A stretch of 22,200 nucleotides of DNA from NCBI GenBank assembly GCA_009786715.1, contig WQRN01000022.1, positions 1-22,200 of the forward strand, in the 5' to 3' direction. The position numbers were made by a program, and so were the translations under genes. The notes below the pieces were generated by a model. The model saw only the letters and a list, made by a program, of their open reading frames with translations, did not search any database and was not told where the DNA came from. Of this stretch, positions 1-7,817 are shown in pieces (within the stretch, counting starts at the first letter, position 1; each line of letters begins with the position of its first letter). Source of the DNA: Treponema sp. (GTDB lineage Bacteria > Spirochaetota > Spirochaetia > Treponematales > Breznakiellaceae).

Positions 1-62
1 TTGTAGTCCCCTGATCCAAAGATAAAATGTATTTACTCATTTTAAGATAATAACACGGGTTT

Positions 63-845
63 TTATTTTCTGCAAACAATGATTAATTTATTAGCGTGCT
101 GATCGTAGGATCTCTCGTCCCAGTCTCCGTAGATGTCGGTTTTTTTAAATCCGGCTTTTTGTATTAACGCTCTTAGTTCAGACGCGCAGTAGAGTCTTTG
201 CGCAAAAATTTTCTCAAGTCTTTTATTATCTTTTATTATAATCCAACGGTTCTTAAGATATGTCCATGAATCAAGGGGGGTGTATTCTGTAAGCAGCGTG
301 CTGCCTGCGCGTTCGAACCATTCGGCTTCTATAAAATCGCGCACCGCAATTTCCTTACCCATAGTCTCAATTATAAAAGTGCCGCCTTTTTTTAATGAAT
401 CATACGCATTGCATAAAACCTTTAAATCATCGTCCTGATTGGAAAAATATCCAAAAGAGATATATAAATTAACGATTGTGTCAAAGTATCCGGGGCGCAC
501 AAAATCCCTTGCGTCGGACTTGATATATTCGATATTCAAATTTTCGTATTTAGCGTCTTCGATGGCGGCGTTTAAAAAACTGTCTGTTATATCCACGCCT
601 GTTACGGCAAAACCCATCCGCGCAAGTTCAGAGCTAATGCGCCCGAGGCCGCAGCAAAGATCAAGAACCTTCGGCGCTTCTTCCAAAGGTTCTTTCCATT
701 CATCGGCTGATGTTTCGCCGTAGAGATTAAAATTTGACAGCCGGGTTACTGCGTCGGCAACAGAAGGAACTTCACTCCAATGCGCGTCGTCAAACATAAT
801 GGGAGCAAAATGCTCCCAAAATTCGGAGTCCTGGAACCACTGCAC
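63..845 (-). CDS. SAM-dependent class I methyltransferase
   Basis: 260 aa, probably a cytosolic small-molecule or macromolecule methyltransferase of unknown substrate. The class I Rossmann motif I is visible as VLDLCCGLGR (residues 60-69), followed by the acidic end of strand beta2 at VDIT (D85) and a motif II-like FDTIVNLYISFGYF (121-134). The C-terminal part (about 195-260) looks like the strand-rich end of this fold. The start is GTG: the N-terminal WFQDSEFWEHFAPIMFDD matches the pattern I know from this family, so I keep it although no Shine-Dalgarno is seen. The upstream small gene ends 7 nt before the GTG, so translational coupling is likely. An 8-bp perfect hairpin (800-818) lies about 25-45 nt inside the message. 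The family is clear; the substrate is not. Confidence 0.85.
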   Translation of the reverse strand: MQWFQDSEFWEHFAPIMFDDAHWSEVPSVADAVTRLSNFNLYGETSADEWKEPLEEAPKVLDLCCGLGRISSELARMGFAVTGVDITDSFLNAAIEDAKYENLNIEYIKSDARDFVRPGYFDTIVNLYISFGYFSNQDDDLKVLCNAYDSLKKGGTFIIETMGKEIAVRDFIEAEWFERAGSTLLTEYTPLDSWTYLKNRWIIIKDNKRLEKIFAQRLYCASELRALIQKAGFKKTDIYGDWDERSYDQHANKLIIVCRK

Positions 846-852
846 TTTAGAA

Positions 853-1059
853 TCAAGCGACAGAACTTTCTGTCATTGGGTTCAGGTATCCTGTCTGTAC
901 ACAGATATTAAAAAGATGCCTTGTTATCATTTCTTCGCTTGTCTTGACGTTTCCGTTGTTGTTCCGTGTAAAACGAACAAGATATTCGCTGTCAAGCTCT
1001 TTTAAAATATCGATGTACTCGGTACATCCCGGCAAACACTTAATACTATAACGCTTCAT
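853..1059 (-). CDS. Small conserved-looking hypothetical protein (68 aa)
   Basis: A 68-aa protein starting MKRYSIKCLPGCTEYIDIL. It is mixed in composition, with charged and hydrophobic residues alternating, has no signal peptide or membrane segment, and has two Cys (near residues 8 and 12) plus one later. I think I recall similar short proteins (MKRY...LPG..EYIDIL) in treponemes but cannot confirm this and know no function. The reading frame extends upstream to 1260, but that part is antisense to the start of the cyclase gene and lies upstream of the natural ATG at 1057-1059. The gene ends 7 nt before the methyltransferase GTG, so the two probably form one unit. It is divergent from the cyclase, with 67 bp between the two starts. 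No strong ribosome-binding site is visible. Confidence 0.6.
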   Translation of the reverse strand: MKRYSIKCLPGCTEYIDILKELDSEYLVRFTRNNNGNVKTSEEMITRHLFNICVQTGYLNPMTESSVA

Positions 1060-1090
1060 ATTATTGATATCGGAATAGAATCCGCCCCCC

Positions 1091-1119
1091 TTGAGATATT
1101 TTGCCGTTTTATTTACAAT
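1091..1119 (+). promoter_or_regulatory. Sigma70-like promoter of the cyclase gene
   Basis: TTGAGA (1091-1096), 17-bp spacer, TACAAT (1114-1119). The -10 box ends 7 nt before the ATG at 1127, so the predicted transcript would start at or next to the start codon. No Shine-Dalgarno precedes the ATG. Inferred by pattern only. Confidence 0.5.
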
Positions 1120-1126
1120 AGAATAA

Positions 1127-2800
1127 ATGAAAATCCGGTTAAAAATGTTTCTTGTAATACTGCCTCTGATCATTGTTCCGCTGGTTCTGGCGGAAACCGC
1201 GTCGTATTTCCAGGCGGTAAACGGAATCACGCGTCTTGCCCGCCAGCTTTTGGGTTTCAAGCTCGGAGAACTTGAAAAGTACGCGAATAATCAATGGTCG
1301 CTGCTTGTTGACAATCATTATGCCGGAAGACCGGAAATGATCGGCGCGGCAAAAAAAGCCGTAGAAAATTACGGACGCAGCATTCTTTTAAGCGATACCG
1401 AAATCATTTTCGCCGTTGATAAAAACGGCGCTCTTGTAATGTCAACGTCAAATCCCGGGCTTTCACAGCCGGAGGCATCGTCTCTTTTACATATCCTCAG
1501 CAGAGAAAATCAAGGCCTGCAGACCGCGGTAATCGGCGCGGAAAAACGGATTTTCCAGTCTTTTTATTTTACCCCTTTTGACTGGCACATTTTAATAACC
1601 GAAAAAGAGAATGTTTTTTATGAAGACGCGAAAAAAATAACAACACAGATATTTATTTCTCTGGGCGCGGCGCTTCTTGCGGCGACGCTCTTACTGCTGT
1701 TGATAACCCGCCATCTCACAAATCCGCTTAAGCGCATTGTAAGATCGATGGAATCAATTATTAATACGTCCGATCTTTCATCCAAGGTTGATGTTGAATA
1801 CAACGACGAAACCGGCGTTCTTGCCCAGACATTCAATAAAATGACTGAAGAACTTGACAGGGCGTATTCTCAAATGAAACGCTACGCGTTTGAAGCTGTT
1901 CTTTCCGGAAAAAAAGAAGAACGTATCCGCCAGATTTTCCAGAAATATGTTCCGAATAATGTAATCGAAAAGTTTTTCGCCTCTCCTGAAAAGATGCTTG
2001 TGGGCGACAACAGGAAACTCGCGATTTTGTTTTCCGATATCCGCTCTTTCACGACAATATCAGAAGGTATGGCGCCGGATGATTTGGTCAACTCATTGAA
2101 CAGGTATTTTTCCGGACAGGTAGAAATTATTTACAACAGAAAAGGAATTGTAGACAAATACATAGGCGACGCAATCATGGCCATTTGGGGCGCGCCTGAA
2201 AAACACGAAGATGACGCGCTTCAATCGGTGCTTTCCGGTCTTGAAATGATCGACGCGATTTCAGATTTTAATAATAACCAGCGCCGCCTGGGTAAATGCG
2301 AGTTTAAAATCGGAGTCGGTTTAAACTACGGCGAAGTAACAGTCGGCAACATCGGCAGCGAGCGTAAGATGGATTACACGGTTATCGGAGACGCTGTAAA
2401 TCTCGCGTCGCGCATGGAAGGGTTAACCAAAACATACCATTCAGAATTATTAATATCAGAGAGTTTATTCGATGAACTCAGGCAAAAAGCGCCTAACGCT
2501 GGACTTCACTACCGTCTTCTCGACACTGTAGCCGTAAAAGGAAAAACAAAAGGCGTTAGAATCTTCACAGTTAAAAAAAATCTGCTGCCGGCAGAGCAAA
2601 AAGCGTGGCCCATTCACAATTCGGGAATGAAACTCTACTACGGCAGATCCTTCAGCGAAGCCGCCGCAAAATTCAAAGAAGTCCTTGTATATTTAAAAGA
2701 CGACTTTAACGCGGACAGTCTTTACAAGAGATGCACAGAATACGCTTCTTCACCGCCGCCTGCCGACTGGAACGGCGTGGAAGTTATGAAGACGAAGTAG
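1127..2800 (+). CDS. Membrane-bound class III adenylate cyclase (Cache-like sensor, HAMP, CHD)
   Basis: 557 aa; probably makes cAMP from ATP in response to an extracytoplasmic signal. Order: membrane segment 7-24; outer sensor about 25-171 with Cache-like stretches (IIFAVDKNGALVMSTSNPG and FTPFDWHILITE); membrane segment 172-194; HAMP about 195-247; cyclase homology domain about 290-480; C-terminal TPR-like tail 495-557 ending in a PPPADWNGV motif. Metal-binding aspartates are D304 (FSDIRSFT) and D348 (KYIGDAIMA). K344 matches the adenine-selecting lysine, and the partner position is T418 (YTVIGDAVN), the class IIIb pattern where Thr replaces Asp. N425 and R429 (NLASRM) match transition-state residues. 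All catalytic residues are present, so it should be active as a homodimer. A guanylate cyclase activity is less likely given the Lys/Thr pair. Its 3' end overlaps the convergent acetyltransferase gene by 17 bp. Confidence 0.92.
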   Translation: MKIRLKMFLVILPLIIVPLVLAETASYFQAVNGITRLARQLLGFKLGELEKYANNQWSLLVDNHYAGRPEMIGAAKKAVENYGRSILLSDTEIIFAVDKNGALVMSTSNPGLSQPEASSLLHILSRENQGLQTAVIGAEKRIFQSFYFTPFDWHILITEKENVFYEDAKKITTQIFISLGAALLAATLLLLLITRHLTNPLKRIVRSMESIINTSDLSSKVDVEYNDETGVLAQTFNKMTEELDRAYSQMKRYAFEAVLSGKKEERIRQIFQKYVPNNVIEKFFASPEKMLVGDNRKLAILFSDIRSFTTISEGMAPDDLVNSLNRYFSGQVEIIYNRKGIVDKYIGDAIMAIWGAPEKHEDDALQSVLSGLEMIDAISDFNNNQRRLGKCEFKIGVGLNYGEVTVGNIGSERKMDYTVIGDAVNLASRMEGLTKTYHSELLISESLFDELRQKAPNAGLHYRLLDTVAVKGKTKGVRIFTVKKNLLPAEQKAWPIHNSGMKLYYGRSFSEAAAKFKEVLVYLKDDFNADSLYKRCTEYASSPPPADWNGVEVMKTK

Positions 2801-3320
2801 ATATACTTTTACTATATCGTTTTCTATTTTCGATTCTATTTCTTTCTTTATTTTCTTCTTCCCATTCTTTAATTAACAGTAAACCCGCTTTTTCCATAAC
2901 ACGCGCTGATCCTATGTTTTCGGCAACACATTCGCCGCTTACAATGTTTGCGTTTAATTTGTTAAACATATAATCTACGCCGCATTTTAAAGCTTCTGTC
3001 ATAATGCCTTTGTTCCAATGTTCGGGCAGCAAAGCATAGCCAAAATCATATTCTCGTTTTTCAAGATCATCTGTCCCCCATCCAAGCCATCCTATTGCTT
3101 CTCCGGTTTTTTTATAGACAATTGCTAAATTATACGCAAAACGCACAGCCCTATTATTATGATCTATCGATTCCTCAACCCATTGCTCATAACCGTTTTT
3201 TCCAAAAAACCATTTTTGATAATTTGTCACTTTTTCCTCAGCGCCCATATCGCGGAATAATTGCAAATCATCAATTTTTAAGTCTCTTAAAGTTAATCTG
3301 CTTGTTTCTAATAAAAACAT
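2784..3320 (-). CDS. GNAT acetyltransferase, RimJ/RimL-like
   Basis: 178 aa; transfers acetyl from acetyl-CoA to an amine, possibly a protein N-terminus or a small molecule. It opens LLETSRLTLRDLKIDDLQLF, the usual start of the RimJ/RimL subfamily. The acetyl-CoA loop is at about 94-110 (GYALLPEHWNKGIMTEALK), where the common R/Q-x-x-G-x-G/A reads W-N-K-G-I-M, and the N-E-N-x-x-S type helix follows as AENIGSARVMEKAGL (134-148). The tail after 155 is rich in Lys, Arg and Ser and ends in SISTSSS; its last codons are antisense to the end of the cyclase gene (17-bp overlap). It starts 15 nt after the coiled-coil gene stops. A TATAAT sits 5 nt before the ATG and no Shine-Dalgarno is seen, so it may have its own promoter. 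Confidence 0.85.
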   Translation of the reverse strand: MFLLETSRLTLRDLKIDDLQLFRDMGAEEKVTNYQKWFFGKNGYEQWVEESIDHNNRAVRFAYNLAIVYKKTGEAIGWLGWGTDDLEKREYDFGYALLPEHWNKGIMTEALKCGVDYMFNKLNANIVSGECVAENIGSARVMEKAGLLLIKEWEEENKERNRIENRKRYSKSISTSSS

Positions 3321-3325
3321 ATTTT

Positions 3326-3331
3326 ATTATA
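3326..3331 (-). promoter_or_regulatory. -10 box before the acetyltransferase gene
   Basis: On the minus strand TATAAT ends 5 nt before the ATG at 3320. A matching -35 is weak (TTAACA, 19 bp upstream, inside the end of the preceding gene). The region is AT-rich, so chance is possible. Confidence 0.3.
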
Positions 3332-3335
3332 TTCT

Positions 3336-4571
3336 CTACTGCTGATTATCTGTTAATAACTGCCTGATTGCCGCTAATTGATTGGTTAAATCCGCAATGC
3401 GCTGTTCGTTTCTTGTGTTTTCCTGCTCAAGCCTTGCGTTGGCCGAGCGCAGGTTTGCGTTTTCCGAATCAAGCTGCGTTACTCTTGAATCTTTTTCCGC
3501 GCTGCCTGATTGAAGAGCTGAAATATTTGCTTCTAGTTCAGAAATTCTGCGCGTAAGACCTGAGCCGCCTGAGCTTAACGAATCGATGGTTTTCTGCATT
3601 TCAGAAATATTATCCTGAAGCTGCATGTTTTTTGCCTGGAGTTCAAATTGTTCCGCGCTAATAACCGACCCTGTGCTCGAACGCGCGTCGATTATCATCG
3701 TCTCAATTAAATCAATCGCCTGATTGTAAAAGTCTCTCCTTGACTGGAACGCGCGCGAAGATGAAAGCGAATTGTTGTTGCAAAAATGACGCAGGTTAAC
3801 TGCAATTTGAACGGCTTGATCATAATGGGCGTTTTGAATTAAATCTCTTGCGGCTGCAAGACCTCCCGAAACCTGCGCGTCAACCGCGGCGATTCTATCC
3901 TGTTCGTTTGTAAGCCGATCCAGTTCGCTTACTGCAAAATCCAGCTCTCCTGTTGTTCTCTGCTGAGCGGCGGCAAACTCCCTTGCTCTCTCATCAAGCT
4001 GGGCGCGAAGACGCGCTTCACGCGAGCGGGACGCTTCCAGTATCTGCGATCTTTCATCCTGAAGATAGGCAAGCTCTTCGCGGAAAGCGGTCTGAGCCGC
4101 CAGAAGTCTTTCCTGCGCGGCGATTTGTTCCGCCGTGAGCTCCTTATTACTGGAATAAAGCAGCGAGAGCTGATCGTCAACTTCGCCGAGACGCGAAGCG
4201 ATTCTGGACATTTCCATTTCTTTAGCCGCGATTTTTTCGGCTGTATCTTTCCTTATTTCCTCGATAAGCGTTCGTTCTGTTAAATTATAAACGGCTTTTC
4301 CGGTTTTTACTTGCGACTCCGCTCTTCCATTGAAGAAAAATAAAAGAAAACCGCCTGCCGCAAGCAAAAGAAACGCGGTAATATTAACTGCAATAGGAAA
4401 AACAGCGCCGTTTTTCGCGGCATTCACAATTTTTTTACTGTCTTCATTATCGATCTTTGTGCTGAGTAAAGTGCCGTTTCTTTCCGACATGCTGTTGATT
4501 TTATCAAGTATATCCTGCTGCTCTTCTTCGGAAATCCCCGCGTTTTTATCAATTAAGATTTCATCTCTCAT
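3336..4571 (-). CDS. Membrane-anchored coiled-coil protein, unknown function
   Basis: 411 aa. A short cytosolic N-terminus (1-55) is followed by one membrane segment at about 57-80 (VFPIAVNITAFLLLAAGGFL), then a long Glu/Gln/Arg/Ala-rich coiled coil (105-232), a more globular helical part (235-295, with LIQNAHYDQAVQIAVNLRHF resembling a single TPR-like helix pair) and a second coiled coil (306-408) with Leu/Ile heptads. A serine-glycine hinge (SLSSGGSGL, 331-339) interrupts the second coil. There is no signal cleavage site, so it should remain anchored with the coils outside the cytoplasm or, less likely, inside. GAGGGG lies 5 nt before the ATG. It starts 15 nt after parC and is probably cotranscribed with it. 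I do not recognise the family; a structural or tethering role is only a guess. Confidence 0.75.
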   Translation of the reverse strand: MRDEILIDKNAGISEEEQQDILDKINSMSERNGTLLSTKIDNEDSKKIVNAAKNGAVFPIAVNITAFLLLAAGGFLLFFFNGRAESQVKTGKAVYNLTERTLIEEIRKDTAEKIAAKEMEMSRIASRLGEVDDQLSLLYSSNKELTAEQIAAQERLLAAQTAFREELAYLQDERSQILEASRSREARLRAQLDERAREFAAAQQRTTGELDFAVSELDRLTNEQDRIAAVDAQVSGGLAAARDLIQNAHYDQAVQIAVNLRHFCNNNSLSSSRAFQSRRDFYNQAIDLIETMIIDARSSTGSVISAEQFELQAKNMQLQDNISEMQKTIDSLSSGGSGLTRRISELEANISALQSGSAEKDSRVTQLDSENANLRSANARLEQENTRNEQRIADLTNQLAAIRQLLTDNQQ

Positions 4572-4586
4572 AACTTCCCCTCGATA

Positions 4587-6509
4587 CTATTCTTTGCAGA
4601 TAACTTTTTCCGCTTCCTTCGCCGCAAGCCTGATACCGCCGGCTTTTAATCCGCGCACATTGTAATCCTGCGCCTTGAAGTTTTCAGTAAGCACTTTAAG
4701 GCGCGGTTTTGGCTTGTATTTTACAGTAAAGATGAATTTGGGTTTTATATCAATATGCAAAACTTCCGCGCCGTCGGGAACCAAGAAATAATCCTTGTTC
4801 ATTATCCAGCCTTCGATTACGCATCTTTTAATGCACGGATAACCGCTTCCGGGTTCTTTATAAATAATAGTAAAAATTGTTTTAGACAGAATATCTTTGT
4901 CGGCGGCTCCTATAAACCACGCGTCCGCGCCGATAAACGCTTTTTCGCTTAAATCCATTACTGTGTACATTCCGTTTTTACGGATCGCGAGAATTCTGTC
5001 GAAAGGCGAGACCTCCGCTATTTTAGCGCCTGAAACATTTGTTCCAAGGTAGCCGGTTTTTATATCGTATTTTAAATCAACATCGCGTTTTACAACTTCT
5101 TTCGCGATTACTTTATCAAACTTTCCTACTACTGTTTTTCTCTCTCCTCGCCCGATTTCCTCGTTGTTTTTAATTTTAGTTATAATACCTTTAAGATAGG
5201 AAACAGAATAGGCTGTGATATTTTTTAGGTGAGAATTTATTTCTTTTATGCGCGCGTTGATCTGTTCCATCTCGTCGCGGGCTTTATTAATGTCGTATAA
5301 CGAAATTCTGCGGATTGGAATGCGCAGCAGGTGTTCAACATCGTCATCAGAAACGCCGCGCGGCCCTATTTCTTTTAGGAACGGTTTAAAACCGGCAAGG
5401 ACTGCATCCTGCACGCCTTTTGCCGTCTTCATTTTTTCGATGCCCTTGTAAATGCGCTCTTCTATAAAAATTCTTTCCAGTGTGCGAAGGTGCAGTTTAT
5501 CCTGCAGTTCCTTTTTTTCAAGCTCAAGTTCTTTTGTAAGAATCTTAACAAGCTGTTTCGCGTGATATTTAATGATTTCATTTACAGTCATTACAGAGGG
5601 AAGCCCGTTTTTTATTACAAGAAGATTCACGGAAATTGACTGCTCACACTCTGTAAACGCGAAAAGAGCGTCTACAGTTTCCTGCGCGTAAACGCCGCGC
5701 GCCAGTTTTATTTCTATTTCAACTTTGTCAGTTGTAAAATCGTTTATACCGAGGATTTTAATGCGGCCGTTTCTTGCCGCGGCGTCGATGCTGTTCATAA
5801 TGCTTTCGGTTGTTGAACCGAACGGCAGCTCTTTTATAATTATGCTTTTTGAATCCGAAGTATCAAGTTTCGCGCGAACCAGTACCTTACCGTTGCCGCC
5901 TTCATATTCAGAAACATCGACATAACCGCCTGTGGGAAAATCGGGGTACAAGTCAAACTTTTTACCGGTAAGACAGGCAATTTCGGCTTCCAGAACTTCC
6001 AGCACATTGTGCGGCAGAATTTTTGTTGACATTCCAACCGCGATGCCTTCAACGCCCATTACAAGTACAACGGGGATTTTCGCCGGAAAAAGCAAAGGCT
6101 CTTTATTGCGCCCGTCGTAAGAATCCACCCATGTTGTAAGTTTCGGGTTATAAAAAATATCTTTAGCTAAAGGCGTTACGCGGCATTCGATGTAACGCGG
6201 AGCGGAGGCATCGTCTCCCGTAAAAAGGTTTCCGAAGTTTCCCTGTCTGTCGATAAAAAGATCTTTGTTGGCAATGCCGACAAGAGCGGGGTTTATTGAC
6301 GCCTCTCCGTGAGGATGGTATTTCATGCACTGACCTGAAACATTGGCGACTTTGTGAAACTTGCCATCGTCCATTTCGAACAGGGTATGAAGGATACGCC
6401 GTTGGACAGGTTTAAGCCCGTCTTCAAGATCGGGAATCGCGCGGTCTTTTATTACATAAGAGGCGTATTCTAAAAAATTACGGTCGAAAAGGTTTTTAAT
6501 GTAAGCCAT
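4587..6509 (-). CDS. parC: DNA topoisomerase IV subunit A (Bacteroidetes-type ParC)
   Basis: 640 aa; the DNA breakage-reunion subunit that, with ParE, decatenates daughter chromosomes using ATP. The catalytic tyrosine is Y106 within APRYIECR, preceded by the conserved arginine R105. The winged-helix region MKYHPHGEASINPALVG (62-78) and the tower segment are intact. The length (640 aa) and the lack of any GyrA-box (QRRGGKG) argue for ParC rather than GyrA; the C-terminal domain (about 450-640) is short. Stretches such as YHPHGEASI, QGNFGNLFTGD and DLYPDFPTGG resemble the ParC type I associate with Bacteroidetes. At the usual quinolone-contact positions it has A70 and P74 instead of Ser and an acidic residue. 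It has no Shine-Dalgarno but a TTGACG/TACTGT promoter directly upstream, and is probably cotranscribed with the following coiled-coil gene. Confidence 0.93.
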   Translation of the reverse strand: MAYIKNLFDRNFLEYASYVIKDRAIPDLEDGLKPVQRRILHTLFEMDDGKFHKVANVSGQCMKYHPHGEASINPALVGIANKDLFIDRQGNFGNLFTGDDASAPRYIECRVTPLAKDIFYNPKLTTWVDSYDGRNKEPLLFPAKIPVVLVMGVEGIAVGMSTKILPHNVLEVLEAEIACLTGKKFDLYPDFPTGGYVDVSEYEGGNGKVLVRAKLDTSDSKSIIIKELPFGSTTESIMNSIDAAARNGRIKILGINDFTTDKVEIEIKLARGVYAQETVDALFAFTECEQSISVNLLVIKNGLPSVMTVNEIIKYHAKQLVKILTKELELEKKELQDKLHLRTLERIFIEERIYKGIEKMKTAKGVQDAVLAGFKPFLKEIGPRGVSDDDVEHLLRIPIRRISLYDINKARDEMEQINARIKEINSHLKNITAYSVSYLKGIITKIKNNEEIGRGERKTVVGKFDKVIAKEVVKRDVDLKYDIKTGYLGTNVSGAKIAEVSPFDRILAIRKNGMYTVMDLSEKAFIGADAWFIGAADKDILSKTIFTIIYKEPGSGYPCIKRCVIEGWIMNKDYFLVPDGAEVLHIDIKPKFIFTVKYKPKPRLKVLTENFKAQDYNVRGLKAGGIRLAAKEAEKVICKE

Positions 6510-6515
6510 TATTTA

Positions 6516-6544
6516 ACAGTAAACAAAAGAACGGTTCCCGTCAA
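6516..6544 (-). promoter_or_regulatory. Promoter of parC
   Basis: On the minus strand: TTGACG (6539-6544), 17-bp spacer, TACTGT (6516-6521). The -10 box ends 6 nt before the parC ATG, and the -35 overlaps the stop codon of the upstream secreted-protein gene. There is no Shine-Dalgarno. A leaderless parC transcript is inferred. Confidence 0.45.
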
Positions 6545-7728
6545 TATTCACGAATCCTAGTTACTTTTTGGTAGACTCCGAATTTATAACCAATGCCCAA
6601 TTGCATGCATATTCGCGTATATTCATTCGGTCTGCCGCTAAGCATGGATTTGTAAAAATCCATGGCAAACCGGGGATTTATCACAATCGCGCCAGGACCG
6701 GCTTTTACGCCGAATTGAACGCCTGCAAACCATGACATCGTTGACGGCACAGTAACTCCCATGATCGAAAAATTGAACGAAACGCCGCCATAAGGTTCCA
6801 GCAGAAAATAATCAGATAGTTTAAACACAAATTTCATAGAAACGGGAAGCTCAATTAATATATCGCGGAATTCTTCACCGGGAAGCGTCTCAAGAACAAC
6901 AAATTCCTGCATAAGCTGCAATCCAATCCCCAGAGACATAAAACTCGTAAAATGCAATTCCGCGCCCATTTTAACGCCGAAGTTAAGGAAGTTAATAGAA
7001 TCCTTACCGTCATAACGCGGCGCCCATAAGGCGCATATATCAAAGAAGAACCATTTGTCGCGCCAATCGCCTTCAGGTTCAACTTCATCGGGAATACCGG
7101 AAAGCATGTTATATACGATGATGGAAATCAACTCATTTACCGAGGCATCCGGATTATAATAAATGATGCTTTGACCGCTAAGCACCTCTGCTGTTCTGCT
7201 GTTTATTAATTCAAGCTTAAAAATATATTCTTCTCCGTCAGGGACAGGCGCGGCGGCAACTTCCGGCTGCGCGGCGGGAGGAAGGAGCGGAACAGAACCG
7301 GGTACATAATTGTCTTCTCCGCTGGCATCGAAAAAATGAATACCATTGTCAACTTCCCATGAAAAGAATTCCCTTATGTTCATAGATGTTTTTACAGGCG
7401 GAATAGGCCTTGGCGGAACAGGACCAAAACTATGCACGGGGACATTTTCTACCGGTGTTTCATCTTCCGGATAGGATATGTCAAATTCGATGCCGTTAAG
7501 AGGTTCAATAGTGCCTTTCAGGATAAAATCACTGCCATTTCTGCTTCTTACAACAGTGTGATATTGAAGAATTACTTCGTAAGTGAGTTGTTTATAAAAA
7601 TATACATTATCTTCAGCCCTGCCGGCGCCGTCAATCGGCGGGACATGGATTTTCGCTTCACGAAAATTCTGGCCAAAAAGAGACAAAACCGCGAGGAAAA
7701 GCACGATGAAAAGAGAGACTTTTTTCAT
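6541..7728 (-). CDS. Secreted, probably outer-membrane beta-barrel protein
   Basis: 395 aa. A signal peptide is clear (MKKVSLFIVLFLAVLSLFG, likely cleaved before Q20). Residues 20-90 (FREAKIHVPPIDGAGRAEDN, then a GSDFILKGTI strand) form an N-terminal domain of a kind I think recurs in treponeme secreted proteins; this is from memory and unverified. A proline-rich linker follows (about 92-112 and 144-163), then a second small domain (about 167-212, IFKLELINSRTAEVLSGQSI). From about 225 to the end, alternating aromatic/hydrophobic strands with Gly-rich turns (FGVKMGAELHFTSFMSLGIG; LEPYGGVSFNF; MQLGIGYKFGVY) suggest a small outer-membrane barrel of about eight strands. It lies between parE and parC with 121 bp and 31 bp gaps. 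No role in topology control is implied by the sequence. Confidence 0.75.
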   Translation of the reverse strand: MKKVSLFIVLFLAVLSLFGQNFREAKIHVPPIDGAGRAEDNVYFYKQLTYEVILQYHTVVRSRNGSDFILKGTIEPLNGIEFDISYPEDETPVENVPVHSFGPVPPRPIPPVKTSMNIREFFSWEVDNGIHFFDASGEDNYVPGSVPLLPPAAQPEVAAAPVPDGEEYIFKLELINSRTAEVLSGQSIIYYNPDASVNELISIIVYNMLSGIPDEVEPEGDWRDKWFFFDICALWAPRYDGKDSINFLNFGVKMGAELHFTSFMSLGIGLQLMQEFVVLETLPGEEFRDILIELPVSMKFVFKLSDYFLLEPYGGVSFNFSIMGVTVPSTMSWFAGVQFGVKAGPGAIVINPRFAMDFYKSMLSGRPNEYTRICMQLGIGYKFGVYQKVTRIREY

Positions 7729-7734
7729 ATTTTA

Positions 7735-7740
7735 ATTATA
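7735..7740 (-). promoter_or_regulatory. -10 box before the secreted-protein gene
   Basis: Minus-strand TATAAT ends 6 nt before the ATG at 7728. The -35 is weak (TGGAAT at 17 bp). No Shine-Dalgarno precedes the ATG. Confidence 0.35.
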
Positions 7741-7790
7741 ATTCTTAAGGTCAAATAATTCCACTGCTAAAACCATTGTTTTTAATGCCA

Positions 7791-7811
7791 AAGTTTACCG
7801 CAGGCAAACTT
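7791..7811. repeat. Inverted repeat, 9-bp arms with 3-nt loop
   Basis: AAGTTTACC / GGCAAACTT flank the loop GCA, with one G-T type mismatch (C-A on the other strand). It lies 6 bp from a second, AT-rich hairpin in the gap between parE and the secreted-protein gene. There is no T-run next to it, so it is not a typical terminator; it may be a dispersed intergenic repeat or an RNA processing site. Confidence 0.5.
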
Positions 7812-7817
7812 CAAGCA

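Noticed and set aside
1..62. Terminator or promoter at the left edge
   Set aside because: The 62 bases are AT-rich with no stem plus T-run and no convincing promoter pair.
853..1260. A 135-codon reading frame whose upstream half overlaps the cyclase start on the other strand
   Set aside because: Only the last 68 codons look like protein. The upstream part is antisense to cyclase codons and to its promoter, so I start the gene at 1059.
4587..6509. Annotation of the ParC gene as gyrA
   Set aside because: There is no GyrA-box, the C-terminal domain is short, and the partner nearby is a ParE-type subunit; the closest resemblance is to topoisomerase IV.
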